DNA of 37,358 nucleotides from Bacillus sp. (in: firmicutes) (lineage in GTDB: Bacteria > Bacillota > Bacilli > Bacillales > Salisediminibacteriaceae). The stretch's first letter is position 1; the number at the start of each line of letters is the position of its first letter. The DNA lies in NCBI GenBank assembly GCA_003560495.1, contig PWLM01000109.1, positions 1 to 37,358 on the forward strand, read 5' to 3'. Shown here piece by piece: positions 35,518 through 37,358 of this stretch. A model generated the notes under the pieces. It saw only the letters and a program-made list of their open reading frames with translations, had not been told where the DNA came from and made no database searches. The translations under genes were made by a program, and so were the position numbers.

Positions 35518-35904
35518 ATGATAAAAGATTTCACTGCTCTGGCATTACAATTTTTACTTTTATGGGTGCTGTTTCAAATTGGCACATGGTTTTCTGAAAC
35601 AACTGGACTTGCAGTGCCGGGAAATGTAATAGGATTGGTTCTACTGTTAACACTGCTGATCACTCGTGTTATACCAATATCCTGGGTAGACCGTGGAGCT
35701 GGTTTATTCGTGAAACACCTGGGCTTTTTCTTTATTCCTATATGTGTCGGAGTTCTTGCTGTCGGCACACTGTCCCCTCAGTTAGCTTTTTCATTAACTG
35801 TTATTCTTCTTTTGAGTACATTAGCAGGCATAGCTGTAACTGGTAAAATTTTTCAGTCGATAGCTGAAAGAAAGGAACTAGAAAATGACCGTTCTTCTAC
35901 TTAG
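35518..35904 (+). CDS. lrgA: CidA/LrgA family membrane protein
   Basis: 128 residues with four hydrophobic segments (about 6-24, 30-48, 62-84, 90-112). Recognised from GNVIGLVLLLTLLITRVIP near residue 35 and GLFVKHLGFFFIPICVGVL near 60. LrgA/CidA proteins are holin-like, and with LrgB-type partners can transport pyruvate (PftAB of B. subtilis). AAAGGGAG precedes the ATG. It overlaps lrgB by 20 nt, indicating coupling. Confidence 0.92.
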   Translation: MIKDFTALALQFLLLWVLFQIGTWFSETTGLAVPGNVIGLVLLLTLLITRVIPISWVDRGAGLFVKHLGFFFIPICVGVLAVGTLSPQLAFSLTVILLLSTLAGIAVTGKIFQSIAERKELENDRSST

Positions 35905-36544
35905 TATAACTATTGCTGTTTATCTTGCTTCCCGGCGATTGTATAAAAATGTCCGTGTAGCTGTCCTTACTCCTGTATTCACCAGTACAGCTGCAATGAT
36001 TGTTATTCTGCTCGTGTTCGGAATTAGCCTGGACACCTATGAGCCGGTTATTGACCTCGTCACTGCAGTTCTTGGTCCGGCAACGGTCGCTCTCGCAGTA
36101 CCGGTCTATAAACATCGGAAAATCATACTCCGGTACAGCCGTGCCTTCCTCTGGAGTCTTACAATAGGTAGTTTAACCACGGCCCTTATCAGTCTTTCTG
36201 CTGCTAATTTAATTTACCTTTCCTCCCAGTTAATAACGTCCCTCACCGTCAAATCTGCTACCGTACCGATAGCTCTTGAACTTGCTGAGCTTCAAGGTGG
36301 GGATCTTACAATGACTGCTGTATTTGTAATGATCACCGGACTTATTGGGGCAGTCTTCGGCCCCGGCCTGCTGACTATAGCCGGCGTTAACAGCCCTGCT
36401 GCCAGAGGTATGGCCGTCGGAACTATTGCCCATGGGATAGGGACCGCCCACATTATAAATGAAGGAGAGCTACAGGGCGCTTCAGCGGCAGCCGCCATGG
36501 CCTGTGCCGGTATCTTTCTTTCTTTAATAACCACGGTCCTCTAA
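35885..36544 (+). CDS. lrgB: LrgB/CidB family membrane protein
   Basis: 219 residues, six or seven hydrophobic segments, slightly shorter than usual (about 230). Motifs: GPATVALAVPVYKHRKIILR near residue 64, SVTVKS-type segment LTVKSATVPIALELAELQGG near 116, and VGTIAHGIGTAHIINEGE near 181. Works with LrgA as an antiholin-like or pyruvate transporter pair. Start ATG 35885 has AAAGGAAC upstream, inside lrgA. No LytS/LytR-type regulators are in the window. Confidence 0.93.
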   Translation: MTVLLLSITIAVYLASRRLYKNVRVAVLTPVFTSTAAMIVILLVFGISLDTYEPVIDLVTAVLGPATVALAVPVYKHRKIILRYSRAFLWSLTIGSLTTALISLSAANLIYLSSQLITSLTVKSATVPIALELAELQGGDLTMTAVFVMITGLIGAVFGPGLLTIAGVNSPAARGMAVGTIAHGIGTAHIINEGELQGASAAAAMACAGIFLSLITTVL

Positions 36545-36780
36545 TTCACATGTTAGGAGGCTGTCTCAAAAGGGTCATAGATTCAGTCCTGGATAGCACG
36601 AGTGGAGCCGGACCAAGGTTTTAAAACCCTGTCAGATCGGGATTTATCTGACAGGGTTTAGTCCGCGCGAAACCGTGCTCTCTCACTTAAGGAATATCAC
36701 CTCGTTTTCTAATATCACACCGTACGATGACAGCAGCCCAATGTAAAAATCGTTGATATCATGTATACTGATTTTTCATA
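36545..36780. repeat. nested palindrome between lrgB and P450
   Basis: A 14-bp perfect inner stem (36624-36637 with 36646-36659, 8-nt loop) lies within further pairs GGAC/GTCC (36610-36613, 36661-36664) and AGCACG/CGTGCT (36595-36600, 36674-36679). The left side holds AGGAGGCTGTCTCAAAAG (36556-36573), which looks like an insertion-sequence end or half terminator. The inner stem may terminate both convergent genes; the outer arms suggest a small mobile or structured element. Confidence 0.5.
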
Positions 36781-37358
36781 TTAATGCTGAATTACTGTCT
36801 GTCCTTTAAATTCATCGTGCATGTCCTGATTATCAGAATCCGTTTTCAAGATATCTGTTATAATAAATCGGCTTTTAGGAACAGCCGGCATCTCATTTAA
36901 ATCATAGCTGAGGTCCTGTTCAGGAACGTGATAAGAAATTTTAGTCGTTAAATACTGGAACACAGACCGCATTACTATAACGGTAAGCCATTCACCTGCA
37001 CAGCGGTGGCCCGTATGGTGGTCTCCTCCACCCATTGGAATAAATGAAAATGGGCTTTCTTTCCATTTATGAAATCTTTCTGGAATAAATTGATCCGGTT
37101 TCTCCCAGGTGTCAGGATGTCTGTTCGTACCGAAAAAGTCGAGAACTACAAGCCTGTTTTTCTTGAATTTATATCCCTGCCAAGTAAATGGACTCTTTAC
37201 TTTAGCTACCATCCCCGGCGTAAATGGATAAAAGCGCCTGACCTCCTGTGTGAACATCTGACTGTAATTGTTTTTATCTTTCCTCAGTTTCTCTCCAGTT
37301 TCAGGATATTGGTGCACAGCCAGAGCACCAAAAGTAATAAAGTAGGCTGCTGCAAGCA
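36781..37358 (-). CDS. fatty-acid hydroxylating cytochrome P450, CYP152-like (partial)
   Basis: Peroxygenase-type P450 that hydroxylates fatty acids with hydrogen peroxide. The C-terminal 192 codons are in the window; the frame stays open to the edge, so the N-terminus is missing. Features: QEVRRFYPFTPGM (the ExxR motif), FFGTNRHPDTWEKPDQFIPE, and the heme loop FIPMGGGDHHTGHRCAGEW with the Cys ligand. The sequence reads LAAAYFITFGALAVHQYPE at the edge, the end of the I-helix; the Arg-Pro pair that binds the fatty-acid carboxylate would be just outside. Related to B. subtilis YbdT (CYP152A1). Confidence 0.9.
   Translation of the reverse strand, partial: LAAAYFITFGALAVHQYPETGEKLRKDKNNYSQMFTQEVRRFYPFTPGMVAKVKSPFTWQGYKFKKNRLVVLDFFGTNRHPDTWEKPDQFIPERFHKWKESPFSFIPMGGGDHHTGHRCAGEWLTVIVMRSVFQYLTTKISYHVPEQDLSYDLNEMPAVPKSRFIITDILKTDSDNQDMHDEFKGQTVIQH

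Overview
The window reads as a chromosomal core segment of a Gram-positive, low-to-mid G+C member of the Bacillaceae. Gene content and order follow the Bacillus subtilis blocks ctaA/ctaBCDEF, ylaN-ylaL-ylaK-ylaI-ylaH-ylaF, yktC-ykzI-yktB-yktA-speA, pdhABCD, def, rpoY-rnjA, ktrC and ykuT-ykuR-ykuQ, as I remember them. Strong Shine-Dalgarno sites, frequent GTG/TTG starts, a sigma-B-like promoter and a lipoprotein caa3 subunit II also fit. Acidic inserts in CtaC and the PdhC linker suggest, but do not prove, a halophilic or alkaliphilic lifestyle. I see no tRNA, rRNA, CRISPR array, prophage or intact insertion sequence.

Layout. 1-6.2 kb: caa3-type cytochrome c oxidase (ctaC-F) with heme O synthase (ctaB), divergent from heme A synthase (ctaA). 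6.3-14.5 kb: dps and a run of small conserved yla/ykt genes separated by strong terminators. In it the PIN-PhoH gene (ylaK) is cut by one in-frame stop codon. 14.6-18.6 kb: arginine decarboxylase speA, two small unknowns and an M23 lipoprotein. 19-23.9 kb: pyruvate dehydrogenase pdhABCD on the minus strand. 24.7-27.5 kb: peptide deformylase, RNA polymerase epsilon and RNase J1 on the plus strand. 27.6-34.5 kb: an osmotic/ion cluster with two Ktr-type RCK gating subunits and two MscS-type channels, enclosing the diaminopimelate genes dapH and its deacetylase. 34.5-37.4 kb: two small proteins, an LrgA/LrgB pair, a nested palindrome, and a CYP152-like P450 cut by the window end.

How they work together. 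Pyruvate dehydrogenase and cytochrome oxidase feed and terminate aerobic respiration; a cre-like site and a ResD-like motif in the ctaB/ctaA interval suggest carbon and redox control. RpoY and RNase J1 are co-translated and link RNA synthesis to decay. KtrA/KtrC-type subunits and MscS channels control potassium entry and solute release. YlaN and Dps both touch iron.

Most notable: (1) the in-frame TAA in ylaK/phoH2; (2) a Val in place of the first Gly of the NAD-binding motif of PdhD; (3) an orphan promoter-plus-hairpin unit at 32.05-32.23 kb; (4) an inverted repeat over the ktrA promoter; (5) a structured rpoY-rnjA leader; (6) a G+C-rich non-coding block at 29.4-29.8 kb. I did not find a convincing wholly new multi-gene system.
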